Assembly: GCA_021018995.1 (NCBI GenBank)
Contig: CM037597.1
Span: 34,536,936-34,600,935, forward strand
From: Chloranthus sessilifolius
Lineage: Eukaryota > Streptophyta > Magnoliopsida > Chloranthales > Chloranthaceae
DNA length: 64,000 bases
Reading direction: 5' to 3'
Numbering within the stretch: the first letter of the stretch is position 1; each line of letters opens with the position of its first letter. A program made the position numbers and the translations under genes. Of the stretch, positions 46,215 to 57,367 are shown one piece after another. The notes beneath the pieces were generated by a model. It worked only from the letters and a program-made list of their open reading frames with translations. It had not been told where the DNA came from and made no database searches.

Positions 46215-47444
46215 ACGTAGCTCAACTTCAAGCGGCACTGGTCGTGGACCTGTTTGGGGTTGAAATATGGAACATTTAGTGGGTTTCTGTTGATGAGTTT
46301 TTAAAACTTTTTATGTTGATGTGGTTCACGGCTTTTTGGGTTGTTCACAATCACAAGCTGATTGTGCATTTTTAACACTTTTTATGTTGTTGCTTTATCG
46401 TTAGTTTTTATGTTGATGTGGCCGACATTATATGTTGCTATAGTTGACATTATATGCAGCTATGGTCCTCATTATCTGATACTATGATTTTCATTATATT
46501 ATGTTGTTGTGCTCATTGTTTATGCTGATGTGGTTCTTATTAACTGTGATCCTCATTTTCGAATGCTTGTTTAACACTTGGGCGTAAGTATTTTCGATCC
46601 ACCAAAGAAGACGCCCAGGGCTAAACCAGGGATCCTGAACCGCCCGAGCAGCCGCCCCAAACACCTTTAAGAACACTGCATTTTTCCTTCAGTTGTGATA
46701 TATTTATCTCACATTGTAATAATGTCATTGGCATGTGGAAATTTGTAAGAATATTTTGCAGTGGTAGGTAAGTGACTCTCTCCTTCTAACAAATTGGTTT
46801 TACTAATACAAATTTTTTGGAACATCATTAATTCAGATTTTTCATATTGAATGAGCCGTTAGTTTCTTTGGGTGTCTCTTGTGACAACCTTACAAAGTAA
46901 ATTCAGAACATATATCTTCCTACATCATTTGGGGGTTCTTTCACAAACCCTTCATAGTAGCTTTAGATTTCTGAAATTTGGTAGTAAAAGGTAATTGCTT
47001 CTCTCACTGAGAACTTTTGGGTCATAAGTTTGCAAGCTAACCAACCCGAGCTTCTTGCATCTCTATGATGTTTAGTTATGTGCGCTTTGCTGATTTATCA
47101 GAATAATCAGGGAATGTGAGAGTATGCATCTTTTAGTTTGTAAATAACCATGTTCTTGTACTGAAGAAAAACACCCTTTGTCATTGCATTGTTTAATTTA
47201 TTTTATGCACAAGCATACAGACTAATGTTCTTTGTATTAAAATGCCTGCTTATATATATATATATATATATCTCATAGAATGGGTTCTGAGCATCTGGGA
47301 AAGATGCTTTCAAAGGTATACTGACTGTTGTTGTTCCGTACAAACATTTTTGGATGTATATGGATGCAGAGAACCAAGATGTTATGCACCTTTTTTTAAT
47401 CTAAATCCACCAAACCTAAATTAAAAGGAGATTTTTTCTTGTGG
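46215..47444 (+). other. MULE region downstream of the transposase
   Basis: T-rich DNA with repeated TATGTTGATGTGGTTC-like words (46310-46530). A short GC-richer island at 46570-46670 is of unknown origin. A TA microsatellite lies at 47251-47272. No coding region recognised. Confidence 0.5.
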
Positions 47445-47757
47445 CATTTGGAAACTGTAATCAAATCCAGAATCCCAGGCATCCAGTCCCTTATTAATAA
47501 AAGCATTGCTGAACTTGAATCATAATTGAGCCGTCTTGGGAAGCTTGTTGCTACAGATGCTGGAGTAAGCTTTCTCTTTATGTTTGGACTGCTTTTATTG
47601 TGCTTTCTAGAATATGCCTTGCTTGTACTTTTCTTGAGTCTCTTACTGATAGACGATTTGGTAATGGCTCTTTTATTTATGTGCAGGGAAAATTATACAT
47701 GATCATGGAGATTTGTCGTATCTTTGATCAAATATACAAAGAACATCTTGATGGCGT
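47445..47757 (+). pseudogene. Captured fragment of a DRP1-type dynamin gene (two exons)
   Basis: Exon-like 47445-47564 reads HLETVIKSRIPGIQSLINKS then IAELES[17 protein letters not shown]. Exon-like 47687-47757 reads [20 protein letters not shown] then LDGV. The GT-AG intron 47565-47686 joins DAG to GKLYM in frame, as in plant dynamin-related protein 1 (middle domain, TVIKSRIPGLQSLINKTIAE). A TAA replaces the expected GAA in ELESELSRLG. Only about 65 of some 600 residues are present. Same strand as the transposase. Confidence 0.85.
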
Positions 47758-48366
47758 GTATGTAATCCTATTTTAACAATATTCTTTCTCAATTTTTCCT
47801 ATTAACTTTTTCTCATAACATAACAACATGATGCTTATCTTGGAGTTTTTGTGCTCATTTCTTTGATTTTAAGCCAAGTGCATGTACTTTTTGTAATATT
47901 TAAGTGTTATCATGTGGATGGCCATTGTATCACACTGCGGACGAAAAGTCACATTTCAAAAGCCTCAATCGGTATGTAATATGGACCATACGGTTTATTT
48001 TAAAACACTCTTATCGGATAGTTCCAATGGTCTGATAGGCTGTGAATTTCCTTGTCACATCACCATCCATGTAATAAGATCTTGGCCCCTTTAAGTTTTA
48101 TCTGAGTATTACATCCTGACGTCAAGAAAAAAGAAGGCGATAAGGCGACTTTAGAAACATTATAAAAAATGGCTAGTTGTCTTTCCTTTTCTGGAAGTCA
48201 AGGTTACTTAAAGGATTATTCTTGAATCATAATTTGATTGTTAGAATTTAGGGATCTTCCATATATCCCAATTTGAATAAATTACATCCAGTACCTTTAG
48301 ATTTGTTTTTAGTTGTGATTTGCCCTACTTTGTTATTATATAGAGATCAAAATTTCTGTTTTGTAG

Positions 48367-49199
48367 TTATGTTAGAAGACATGGTGAAGGATGGGTATGA
48401 AGATATAATGAACATTGACATATCAGCAGTTGCCATTGACATGATGAAAAGGAAATATGTAGATGTTCCTCAGCTGAAATGTATCCTCGTCAAATGAAAT
48501 CTTGTTGTTGATTTCAAGTTTCTGGTTATGATTTCCTTTATGCACCTATTAGACATGCAAATGGATGTCAAAGATATGGGCTTCTTCAAGGATGAGTCTT
48601 TTGACAGTGTCATTGATAAAGGTATATTTTTTAGAACACCTAGTGCTCTTATGGCTTTGCCAAAATTTGAAACAATCTCGCACTAGATTAGGGCTATCAC
48701 ATGGTCAGGCAGCCCGTTAGCCGACCAGGTTCAAAAACCGGGTCGAGCATATGAACTTGATCCATTGGGTCGAGTCTAGTCAGGATGACTCAAAAGTCCG
48801 GTTGGTTCGGGTAGAGCACATGCTCTTGGCCCGTATGGTTGGGTTCGGTGCACCAGCCGGTCGAGTCAGGTGCCCAAATGGTCGTCAACCTAGATTTTGG
48901 CTGGACCCAACCCAACCCAACCCGACCTGTTGACGGCCCTGCAACAGAGATAGTGGGTTATAAGCTGGTGCTTATTTTAGTTTTTTCTGTTGCCAAATTT
49001 GCACATTGTTATGTTGATTAACTTGATTTTTCATGTAGGAACTCTTGATTCTTTAATGGTAAGATTTGTGCATGAATTATTGTTTTACCCCTCCAATTTA
49101 CAATCAAGGCATGTTCTGATTGGGCAATTATGCTTTTGGATGCTAGTGTGGCACTAATGCTCCGATTAGTGCTTCGCAAATGCTAGAAGAAGTGAGCAG
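48367..49199 (+). pseudogene. Captured fragment of a METTL13/EEF1A-KMT4-like methyltransferase gene (four exons)
   Basis: Exons 48367-48480, 48553-48621, 49039-49058 (20 bases) and 49147-49199 splice in frame to MLEDMVKDGYEDIMNIDISA, VAIDMMKRKYVDVPQLKYMQ, MDVKDMGFFKDESFDSVIDK, GTLDSLMCGTNAPISASQML and EEVSR. This is the SAM-binding core of plant class I methyltransferases of the METTL13/EEF1A-KMT4 type: acidic loop NIDIS, then DESFDSVIDKGTLD. Every border has GT and AG and there is no stop. The N-terminal exons with the GCGNS motif and all C-terminal exons are absent, so the piece cannot be a working enzyme alone. Introns show it was copied as genomic DNA. Confidence 0.85.
48685..48942. repeat. 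Non-autonomous hAT-like repeat inside the methyltransferase intron
   Basis: Starts AGGGCTATCACATGG and ends TTGACGGCCCT, giving imperfect inverted ends AGGGCYRTCA. The interior has repeated GGGTCGAG, GGTTCGG and CCCAACCCAACCCAACCCGA words. The texture is common in plant hAT-derived MITEs. No TSD could be confirmed. Confidence 0.45.
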
Positions 49200-49743
49200 G
49201 TTTAGGCTTCATCTTAGGAGTTGCATATGAATTGTACAAACTGATGTCATGTGTTATAAGACTTTTAAATGTCCATTGTTACTAAGCATTTATGTACTTT
49301 ATGACATAGGATTTTATTTCAATTTTTTCCCCTATCAATCAACTTTGGTTTTTTGCTCAAACAGAGACCCATCTTTGGATAAAAAACCAAATAAAAATTC
49401 AATTTTTATGGTGAAATTATGAACCAGAGAGAAAATGCAATTGGGGTTTGTGATTGGGTTGTAACAGAGAAAACCCATTGTCATCACTATGGCATACTAC
49501 TGCAAATGATCAGGACATAAAGTAACGATTATGGTATTAGGCAGGATATTTTAGACTTTACAATAGGAAATTTTAAGGGATCTGGAAAAAGTAAGATTCT
49601 AGGAGAGGAGCAGATAGACTTAAAAAGTCAGTCAATTATTTTTGTCCCTTAGTTATGTTGTTGAATGTTTGATTTTAATAAGAGAAAAATGCAGGTTAGC
49701 ATTCTTCTAGTCTTCTAGATTTTTTAATTTTTTCGTGTGAAAC

Positions 49744-50001
49744 TTGAGTGAGCTGCAGTACACACCAAGTGGAATCAAAGTGGGCATTTTTCCTTGGGAA
49801 CACTGCAAGATGCAGCTGAGAAAACAATCTACAACTGCTCAACGGCTTGATTGCCTTGAACAAGCAATGGATGAGATCAAGCGGAGGCTAGATTTTCTTA
49901 CGCGAGAGCAAAGAGAAGTACCAGAGACTAGTGGCACTGCTAGAATTTCTTACGCAAGTAGTTCAACTGCCAGGTCACCATTGACTCATCTATCAGCATA
50001 A
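49744..50001 (+). CDS. Unidentified ORF or last exon within the MULE
   Basis: An open frame reads YTPSGIKVGIFPWEHCKMQL, RKQSTTAQRLDCLEQAMDEI, KRRLDFLTREQREVPE and a Ser/Thr-rich end before TAA. The middle has Leu/Ile spacing of a short coiled coil. There is no ATG at the start, but CTGCAG at 49750-49755 could be a splice acceptor, so it may be another captured terminal exon. I do not recognise it. Confidence 0.35.
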   Translation: MSELQYTPSGIKVGIFPWEHCKMQLRKQSTTAQRLDCLEQAMDEIKRRLDFLTREQREVPETSGTARISYASSSTARSPLTHLSA

Positions 50002-50449
50002 AAATCATGCTTGTTAGAGGACTCTAACAATCTGATGGGTGCACTTTCATTTGAAATGTCTGATGGTTCAGATCCTCCAATGAATATGATTTTTTGGCCA
50101 CACCTTAGTTCACCCTATGAACTACCGTCTTGTTGGCTTGGATTGCTCAAAGCCATGTTCCACATGGCCTGATAAATGGACCGTCATAGCATCTGTCTAA
50201 AGGCAATCATGTGCCATTGTTACTTATTTTATTGTTGATTTGGGTTGCTCGGACTATAGTCATGGAATCTCCACATAAAAAATGTGGAGATTGGGGTTTT
50301 TTCTCCATTATGGAATCTCCGCGTAAAAAATGTCTACCTAAAAAATTGTGTTGTGATTTTTGTCACTGCTTGATAATCGCTATGTAATGTATGAATTACT
50401 CAGATAATCTCCCTTGTAGATAAAAAAATAAAAAATAAATTTTTAAAAA

Positions 50450-50545
50450 AAAAGCACTATGCCGACGGCTCATTGCATATGTACCCTCCAACGAGGGCAT
50501 CACCAACGACTGCAAGCCGAGGGACCTTTTTTGTAGTGTAATGAA
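50450..50545. repeat. Degenerate CACTA-type MITE remnant
   Basis: GCACTATGCCGACGGCTC at the left and AAGCCGAGGGACCTTTTTTGTAGTG at the right form inverted ends (GCCGACGGCT / AAGCCGAGGG) closing in GTAGTG. The left end is damaged and no clear TSD is seen. Confidence 0.35.
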
Positions 50546-50769
50546 CCTCATCATTTGCTGATTTCAATTAAGTCGATTTTGAAAAGCCAGGAAACACCAG
50601 AACGAGGACTAAGTGCATCTTGAGATCATAGGCGTACCATCAGACGATCAGTGTTTTATTTTGTAGCACATCTCAGAAAAGTGACCTTAGCATCACGTGC
50701 ATGGTTAAAATTAATTGGGGCGATCACTTTTTAGGTGTTTACCACATGAAATAAAAAACCAACCGTTTA

Positions 50770-51125
50770 ATGGTGCCACCATGAAGGGCTTGGGCCATCA
50801 TATGATAGGTTGGGACGATAAACGATCTCCATCATCCGATTCAATGCTGTCAACCATCTGATGGTGCCACCATGATCTCAAGGTCCATCGTGTTAAAGGT
50901 TGGGACGATAAACGATCTCCATCATCCGATTCAATGCAGTCAATCGCCTGATGGTGCCACCATGATCTCAAGATCCATCATGTGAAAGGTTGGGACGATA
51001 AATGATCTCCTTCGTCCGATTCAATGCAGTCAACCATCTGATGGTGCCACCGTGATCTCAAGATCCATCGTGTGAAAGGTTGGGATGATAAGCGATCTCC
51101 ATTTTCTGATTTAATGCAGTCAATG
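50770..51125. repeat. 90-bp tandem repeat, about four units
   Basis: GGTTGGGACGATAAACGATC recurs at 50808, 50898, 50988 and 51078, exactly 90 bases apart. Each unit also has ATGGTGCCACCATGATCTCA and TCCGATTCAATGCAGTCAA. It lies 0.3 kb inside the right end of the MULE. Confidence 0.9.
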
Positions 51126-51397
51126 TTTTTCAGTGTGGGTGAACTCAAAGATTTGGTGGTTGAATTTAACGATACTCTATTTTGTAAATGCAAGAGCGCC
51201 AACTCATAACCACATGTAGATGGTGGCAATTTAGTAATTTAATTTTTGAAGGGTAAATATGGCATCTAGCCTATTCTTTAACGGTAGTTAACCATTTAAA
51301 ATGGCATTGGTTAGAGAGGGTGTTTTATAAACACCACAATGCTAACTAGGGGGTTTTGAGCAAATAGCAATAACTCGGGGGTTTTTTTATAATATCA

Positions 51398-51429
51398 GCA
51401 TAACTCGAGGGGGTATTTGTAAAAAACCC
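51398..51429 (-). repeat. MULE right terminal inverted repeat
   Basis: CATAACTCGAGGGGGTATTT then GTAAAAAACCC. A second partial copy (ATAACTCGGGGGTTTTTTTA) lies just inside at 51370-51390, so the terminus is partly tandem. Confidence 0.85.
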
Positions 51430-51701
51430 TTTTACATAATAGTAAAAAAGATAAATCAATTTCACTTGTATCTTTTCAGATTTACGGTGAAGAGATGTCA
51501 AACTTGTGTGTCTTTTCAGATTAACAGTAAAGAGATGTCAGACTTGTGTCTTTTCAACGTAAAAAGATAAATCAAAATTTGAAAAGACATTTTGGAGAGA
51601 ATATTTACAAGTTTTCCATTAAATTATTATCAATATATAATTATAACACTGTGTTGAAACTATAAACTTAATTTTGAAACACTAAAATATATAATACTGC
51701 A

Positions 51702-51712
<11 letters not shown>

Positions 51713-51742
<30 letters not shown>

Positions 51743-52990
51743 CTAATCGGCCTTCAAAAGTGTATAATTTAAACTCAAATCTCGGCATTGTTAGGCCTCA
51801 TTTAATGACTAATATTTTCTTTTAGTGCATGATTAAATAAAGCAGGTTTTGAAGGCCTAAAAATACAAATATGATTAAAAGAGCAAAGCTAAGGGAGTCT
51901 TGATGCTACGACAAGAACTAACCAAATTAACGGAGAGAATGAGGAGTGTCAAAGTTTATATAAAGATCTGCTATAGCTGATGCCTATACCATTGGCGAGT
52001 AGGGGTTCCCAGTTTTCCAACGATCTAAGAATCGCCGAATTTCGAGTTGTATATCAAAAGTTATGGCCAAATGATGTTCACATAAAAATGCAGAAAAACG
52101 CATGGAAGTGCAGTTTTGACCGATCAAGATTGGGATTTTGGCCGGTCAAGACTAGTTCAGGACGTGAATCTGGTCTATTCCAGCGTAAAACAACTTCAGA
52201 AATCTGAGTTTTGACTGGTCGAAATGTCCATCTCGACTAGTCCAAACCCAATAAAAGGAGCTTTCATATACACATCATTTTGACCGATCAAACAACATTC
52301 TCAGCCGGTCGAAGCTGGGATTTTTTGCTGATTTTCAGACCACAATTTGGGATTCTTGCTAATTTTTAGGTGCGAACAGTTGGGATTCTTTCGAAAATTA
52401 AGACTCTAAGATCTTCTACCTTCCTAATTTAGATTAGATTCGTTCTAGGGTTTGTTTCCTACTAGAAATCAATGTTCTAAGGCCTTATACATCTATAAAT
52501 AAGGACCCTAGGTTAGGAATAAAATATCTTTTAGCCCTAGGGATTCTTGCTCGTAGGTTTAGGTTAGATCATAGTTCTTGAATAGATTAGGATTGATTTT
52601 AATCATCGACCAAAGATCAATTCAATGATGATAAAGGTCTTTCGGTCGATGCAAGGCTTAAAGTTCCAGGCTGAGATCTCTTATAAATTTTGAATTCCGT
52701 TTATGGTACAATTGCATGTTCGAGGTTTCGACTAGATCGAGAACGGGATGGAAACGTTGTAATCTTATTTAGAATAATTTCAGTGGCCTTGTAGGGATTG
52801 GGGTTAGCCTAGATAGGATATTCATCGACAGACTAGTCCTTGTAGGTTAGTTTTTATTGGTTCGTGCAATGATGCCTTGACAATTAGATTTCTCTAATTT
52901 ATATACAAAGCGACTAAGCTTGTAGCCTAGAGTGGGAGTACCAGGGTGGGACAACCCTATTTTCCCCACATGAATTTTGGGGAAGATCGG
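51713..52990 (+). repeat. LTR-like repeat (called Y here) with lead motif, palindrome-like sites and TATA box
   Basis: Contains the lead motif TTTTCCAACGATCTAAGAATC...GTTGTATATCAAAAGTTATGG (52013-52068), then sites of GACCGATCAA, GCCGGTCAAG, GACTGGTCGAA, CGACTAGTC and GCCGGTCGAA type (52118-52315), then CTATAAATAAGG (52493). The order matches the Tat LTR. Ends and partner LTR are not identifiable, so the class is open. A TA microsatellite (51705-51737) borders it. Confidence 0.4.
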
Positions 52991-55170
52991 ACTGTCAGAT
53001 GTTCGAAATTCAGAACAAAATTTTTCTTTTTATACAGATGGGTGAAAATTAAAGCAGATATCATATGGCAGAATTAAGAATTTATAATTCTAATAACGAA
53101 TCATAAAGCAAAACTAATAAACCACCAGTGACGAGCAACGGTCACCAAAATCGTGATATACAAAATATATATACAAGTGCGTCTAAACAAAAACTAGTCG
53201 AAGAACTAATCCTGAAGATGTACCAAGCTCAAATAAAAAATGTACAAACTTTATTAATACATAATATACCAGTCTAGATCAATGAAATAAGGGTAAAAAT
53301 CCTCAGGCGAAAGATCTTGTTTTGCCTCCTGTACGTAGTCAGGGGTCCTCTAAGTCAGGGTCCTTAACAAAATTTTAACCTTTGATATAAATGTCGGGAT
53401 GAGCTAACAGTCTAAGCTCAGCAGGGAAAGATCAATACTAATAACATTCTATCCATTCAATACATAGATTCAATGAAAAAAAGTAACATGATGACTGAAT
53501 TTCAAAAGCATTTTTCCATATAAACCAGAAATCAAAGTTCAAAAATCAGAGTTCAAATATATATTCAAGTCCTAAGTAAAAATTTGGATTCAGATTCAAA
53601 ATTTGGATTCAAAGCTCACATTCTTATTCAAAGTTCTAGTTCAAGGTTCAGATTCCAATTTTAGAGTTCAGATTCGAATTACAGAGTTCGAATTCAAATT
53701 TCAGAGTTTGGATTTAAATTCATATGCTTACAGATAACTCACTGTAACGGTCCAAATCATGGATACCAGTCGTGCCGGTCCAAATCACGGATAATTCACC
53801 ATGCCTGTCCTAACCTTGGATCATATTGAACTTGTCCCAATTTTCCACTCAATTTTTATCTTTAAAATATTTAATTCGTGAAATAACTATTTTCACACAA
53901 AGTTATAGACCTCGTTTTCTTCTTTTCAGTGCTTTTAAAATCGCGTCAATCCAAGTTTGGAGTAAAATGTTATGGCCAAAATACCAAGGCAATCTCAGCA
54001 CCTCGCTCCAATTTGCTTGAGCGATTTTCAAATCCACTCGACCGAATTTATCAAGTTTTGTGTGGCACACCAAACTAGCTCGATCGAGTTTTTCTAGAAA
54101 ATTTTTCCTGGAAAAATCACTCCAATGATTTTTTCCTCTTTGATTCTGAAGCTAACTCGCTCAAGCGATTTGAAAATCGCTCGAGCGGTTTAGCCCAACT
54201 CAGTCACCCTTTGGGTTTCTTCTTCCTCAATCCGACTTTGCCCAAACCTCAAAAACCATCAACAATCACACATATCATATCAAACACTTAGAAATCGAAT
54301 GCGTATTGATTATGCTATATATTTACCTTCTTAGATCGTGCGTGCAAAGTTCGTGTTGATCGATGACAAAAAGAGGGTTTTTGTGTCGAGCATGTGGAAA
54401 GCTCATGGTGATCAATGTCGAAAACGAACTTCGTGCTAATAAGCGATGATCTTCATCCTCTTACGTCATGCACGCTATGTTTACGATGAATGATTCATTC
54501 TCGTTCGAAGCTACGCTCCCTCTCACTCATTGATCTACACGATATAGAAGCTTGAAAGTTTCCCTGTGGTCGGAATTAATGTGGAACGGTTGGGATCGCG
54601 ATAATCCCTGCAAGGAAGAAGAAGTGCGAGGAGCGATCTCATGGTTAGGGATCCAAAGGAGGGTTTGAGGAGAGGGTAGAAGCTCTTTCTCTCTCTCTCT
54701 ACTTACAACAAAACCACATATCTAGATTTTTGGTTTTACAAACCTTATCTCTTTTAATTCATGGGCTTCATTAGGTGTTAAGCCGGCACACCGCGAGTCG
54801 GTGCACAGGCTCCTTATCAAAGGCCAAAAAGTGATCCATCTTCACTTTTAAACCAAATCTTTTGTTGTTGATGCTCTTACAGAGCTCGTGTAACTAATTA
54901 CCCATTTACCCATATTTACACTTTTCACACAATTTGTTATTTTCCAAATTAAGTATTTCAATTATTCAATGCGGCATTGTGGGCATTTCCGAACACGTAC
55001 ACATAGTCGGCCATACCAATGTTAGGAAACCTATATTTGTTCGCATTATTTGGGCTCAGATTAGGGTCGTGCCTAGGGCGCACATGACCGTGCCAGATCA
55101 CGCGCATACCATTCTTCCCGTTTTAAATTATAAATTAATAATAACTAAATAAGTCCATGTGTTATCGTGA
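52991..55170 (-). repeat. Family X LTR copy, minus strand, diverged
   Basis: On the minus strand it has the family X landmarks in order: a GGCACGGTC-type start region (55130-55050), CTCGATCGAG and CGCTCGAGCG-type palindromes (54010-54200), a CCGTGATTTGGACCGGCACG block (53800-53740), TGAGCTTAGACTGTTAGCTC (about 53425-53405), and an exon-like end with DPDYVQEAKQDLSPEDFYP. Both ends are approximate and no TSD was found. Confidence 0.5.
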
Positions 55171-56581
55171 TTGTGCCTGAAAAGGTGTCTCGAGCTTGGT
55201 CCGATCTTGGGATTCAAGTCGTGTGCAACACACACTTCACACACGGGTTCGAGTTTCCAATTGATAATTTCGTTAGAAATTGGTTTTCGGATTTGTGCTT
55301 AGGTGCGTTTACCCAATTAAAATAGGTGGGTCAAAGACAGTGTCACAAACATCAAAAGTTTGATCAAAGTCAAATCGTTCCAAATAGTCGCACGATCATC
55401 CAGGGTCAACGAGTCAATGGTAGCAAAATAAATCAGTGTTGTGACACAGGGATTCAAAATAGGAAAGAAAAAAGAGATTATTAGATACAAGCCTGATCCA
55501 AGAGAGATTTTAGTCTGCCTTCCCATATCTTTATCTAGATCTGCTAGGATTTCTCTTTATTTTTAGAATTAATTTAGAAAACTTGAAATATACAATTTAA
55601 TTATATAAAGCAGATATTAGATTAAATAAACGACAAGTCCCTATGGTTCGACACCCTTGTACATGCCCTAGTACTTTCAAACTTGTGCACTTGCAAGGTT
55701 TTGAAATAAAACAATCAAACACTATGTTGGGGAGCTTGCCATGTGCTGGTAGTTACCTCTAATGGAGAGGTGGTCGCGCTTGCTTGCGCTTCTAAGTATT
55801 CATCAAAATACGCTTTTGCAAATTTGATTATTTTAATTCATTAGGTGGTAGGTCTAACTTCCCTTATCTTTATACAGATATGCTAGGATTTCTCTTTATT
55901 TTTAGAATTAATTTAGAAATTTTAAAATATACAATTTAATTATATAAAATAGAGATTAGATTAGATTTGTCGACAAAGTCTCTGTGATTTGTATATGCCC
56001 TAGTACATTCAAACTTGTGCACTTGCAAGGTTTTAGAATAAAATGATCAAACACTATGTTGGGGAAGTTGCCACGTGTTGCTACTAACCTCTAATCGAAC
56101 ACTATGTTGTGATTCAACACCCTTGACAGATTCCAACAGGGCTAACTAAACCTCACACAACCGGCTTGTAAGGTGAGGTTTGCCCAAGTTATATATAGCC
56201 CAAGACCTCCAAGCCCACAACCGATGTGGAACTATTTTTAACATGCTATGAAAATTTTAAGAGCCAACTTGATATTTTTTAAAAGTAACTTCAAAGAGTC
56301 CTAACTCTTTAGTTTAGCTTTCATAACACCACCTCTCCCATAAGTGATGAGATAAAAAAAACTCATTACTCGTGCTTGTTACCGATTACTTTGTGCTTGT
56401 TACCGAGTACTAGGAGGGGTAAATGAGATATCGACCTAACCTCTAGCTCTCTATTATATAGAAAATGGCTGCCTTTGAGCATATAATCACTTCTTCCGAC
56501 AGCCTAAGCCTTTTATAATTGCACCAAGTAACAACCTCTATCAATAAGTAATGAGATAAGAGCTGGATATCAAATGTTTCA
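55171..56581. other. Unassigned DNA with a direct duplication
   Basis: 55529-55770 and 55867-56095 are diverged copies of one ~230-base unit (GCTAGGATTTCTCTTTATTT..., ...CAAACTTGTGCACTTGCAAG, ...CACTATGTTGGGGA). 56150-56350 holds an intergenic repeat type with AACCGGCTTGTAAGGTGAGG. No coding region seen. Confidence 0.6.
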
Positions 56582-57367
56582 CTACATTAGAGGAATGATA
56601 TCAAGAAGGCTAACGAAATTTGTAGCCTCATTGTCTCTCAGATCCTTCCTCGTGTAGAGATGCCACATAGAACCATCATAGCTAGGCATCGCCACACAAG
56701 CCACAGCTTCAAACTTTTTTTGACTGAGGATATAGAAGGACGGATAGGGGAATTTGAGGGGAATCGATCCCACCCATCAATCCCCCAGAACCTGATGTGC
56801 TGGACATTAACCACTTTAAATCTAATTTCCCTACCAAAATTCAAAGCTTGAGACATGACACCCTTCCACCATCCCGAGACCCTCTGTAGGCCAGCAGAGG
56901 GAAGCCGCCATCTGATCAAATCAACCTTGTATTTCTTACGGATAGTCTCCACCCAAAGATAATGGTGACCGTGCCCATGCCTCCAAAGCCACTTACGTAG
57001 TAGCAAACTATTCATCTGCTGCAAGCTTAGAATTCCCAATCTGCCATCGCTTTTATCGAAATATACCTTGTCCCACCTAATAAGATGCATTTTCCTCCTC
57101 TCGTTGCTGCCTAACAATAGAAAGTCTTCATGAAACTTTGAATTCTTTGAATCACCAGAAATAGAGAGAGCTGAAACACCAGGATAATCAAGAGAAAGCC
57201 CCTCGGCATCCCCACAAAAAGAGGGAGCACCAGATATGCAGGAGGAAATGTACCCTTTTCACAACCAAAATAATTTGCAAAATTCACTACCTCAGACTGG
57301 CATAGCTGAACACCCATAAGAACAAATTTACCTTATGTCCTATACAAGCCTCGTGAGGCTTTAGAAT
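56582..57367 (-). pseudogene. LINE (L1-type) ORF2, C-terminal part
   Basis: The minus strand encodes MHLIRWDKVYFDKSDGRLGI, LSLQQMNSLLLRKWLWRHGH and WVETIRKKYKVD, then GWWKGVMSQALNFG and VVNVQHIRFWGIDGWD. This is the region between the RT and the end of plant L1 ORF2 (GLGIRSLxxMNxALLGKWLWR). It contains breaks. It is continuous with 60063-60950 once the solo LTR is removed. Confidence 0.82.

Larger units (their letters stand above)
41628..51438 (+). mobile_element. Mutator-like element (MULE) with captured gene fragments
   Basis: 9793 bases (41637-51429) with terminal inverted repeats: left GGGTTTTTTGCATATACCCC, right end (complement) GGGTTTTTTACAAATACCCC, both continuing into YCGAGTTATG. Flanked by 9-bp duplications TTTTATATA (41628-41636) and TTTTACATA (51430-51438), 8 of 9 alike. 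Inside: a leader with an intron-like donor at 42116, a decayed mudrA-type transposase, then on the same strand a dynamin-like fragment, a methyltransferase fragment, an ORF with a coiled coil, and a 90-bp tandem repeat. A CACTA-type MITE is nested at 42705-42841. Inserted in the copia LTR. Confidence 0.9.
39137..51712 (-). mobile_element. Small degenerate Ty1/copia element, right LTR split by a MULE
   Basis: LTR copies: 39137-39772, and 41296-41636 continued at 51430-51712. Both begin TGCCYCCACTC and share GGGTTCCCAG, CCTGGTCTTGCCAAGAA-like and TTTTTAAGAATCxTTTTG segments. The internal part (39773-41295) is about 1.5 kb. A minus-strand polypurine tract (AAGTGGGGGAATG) borders the left LTR, so the element points left. 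Remnants of copia RNase H are antisense at 40500-40740. Most of the polyprotein is gone. The right end runs into a TA microsatellite, so no TSD could be read. Confidence 0.7.

Noticed and set aside
47905-48094. Possible coding exon upstream of the methyltransferase fragment
   Set aside because: The 60-codon frame does not match the missing N-terminus (no GCGNS motif) or any family I recognise.
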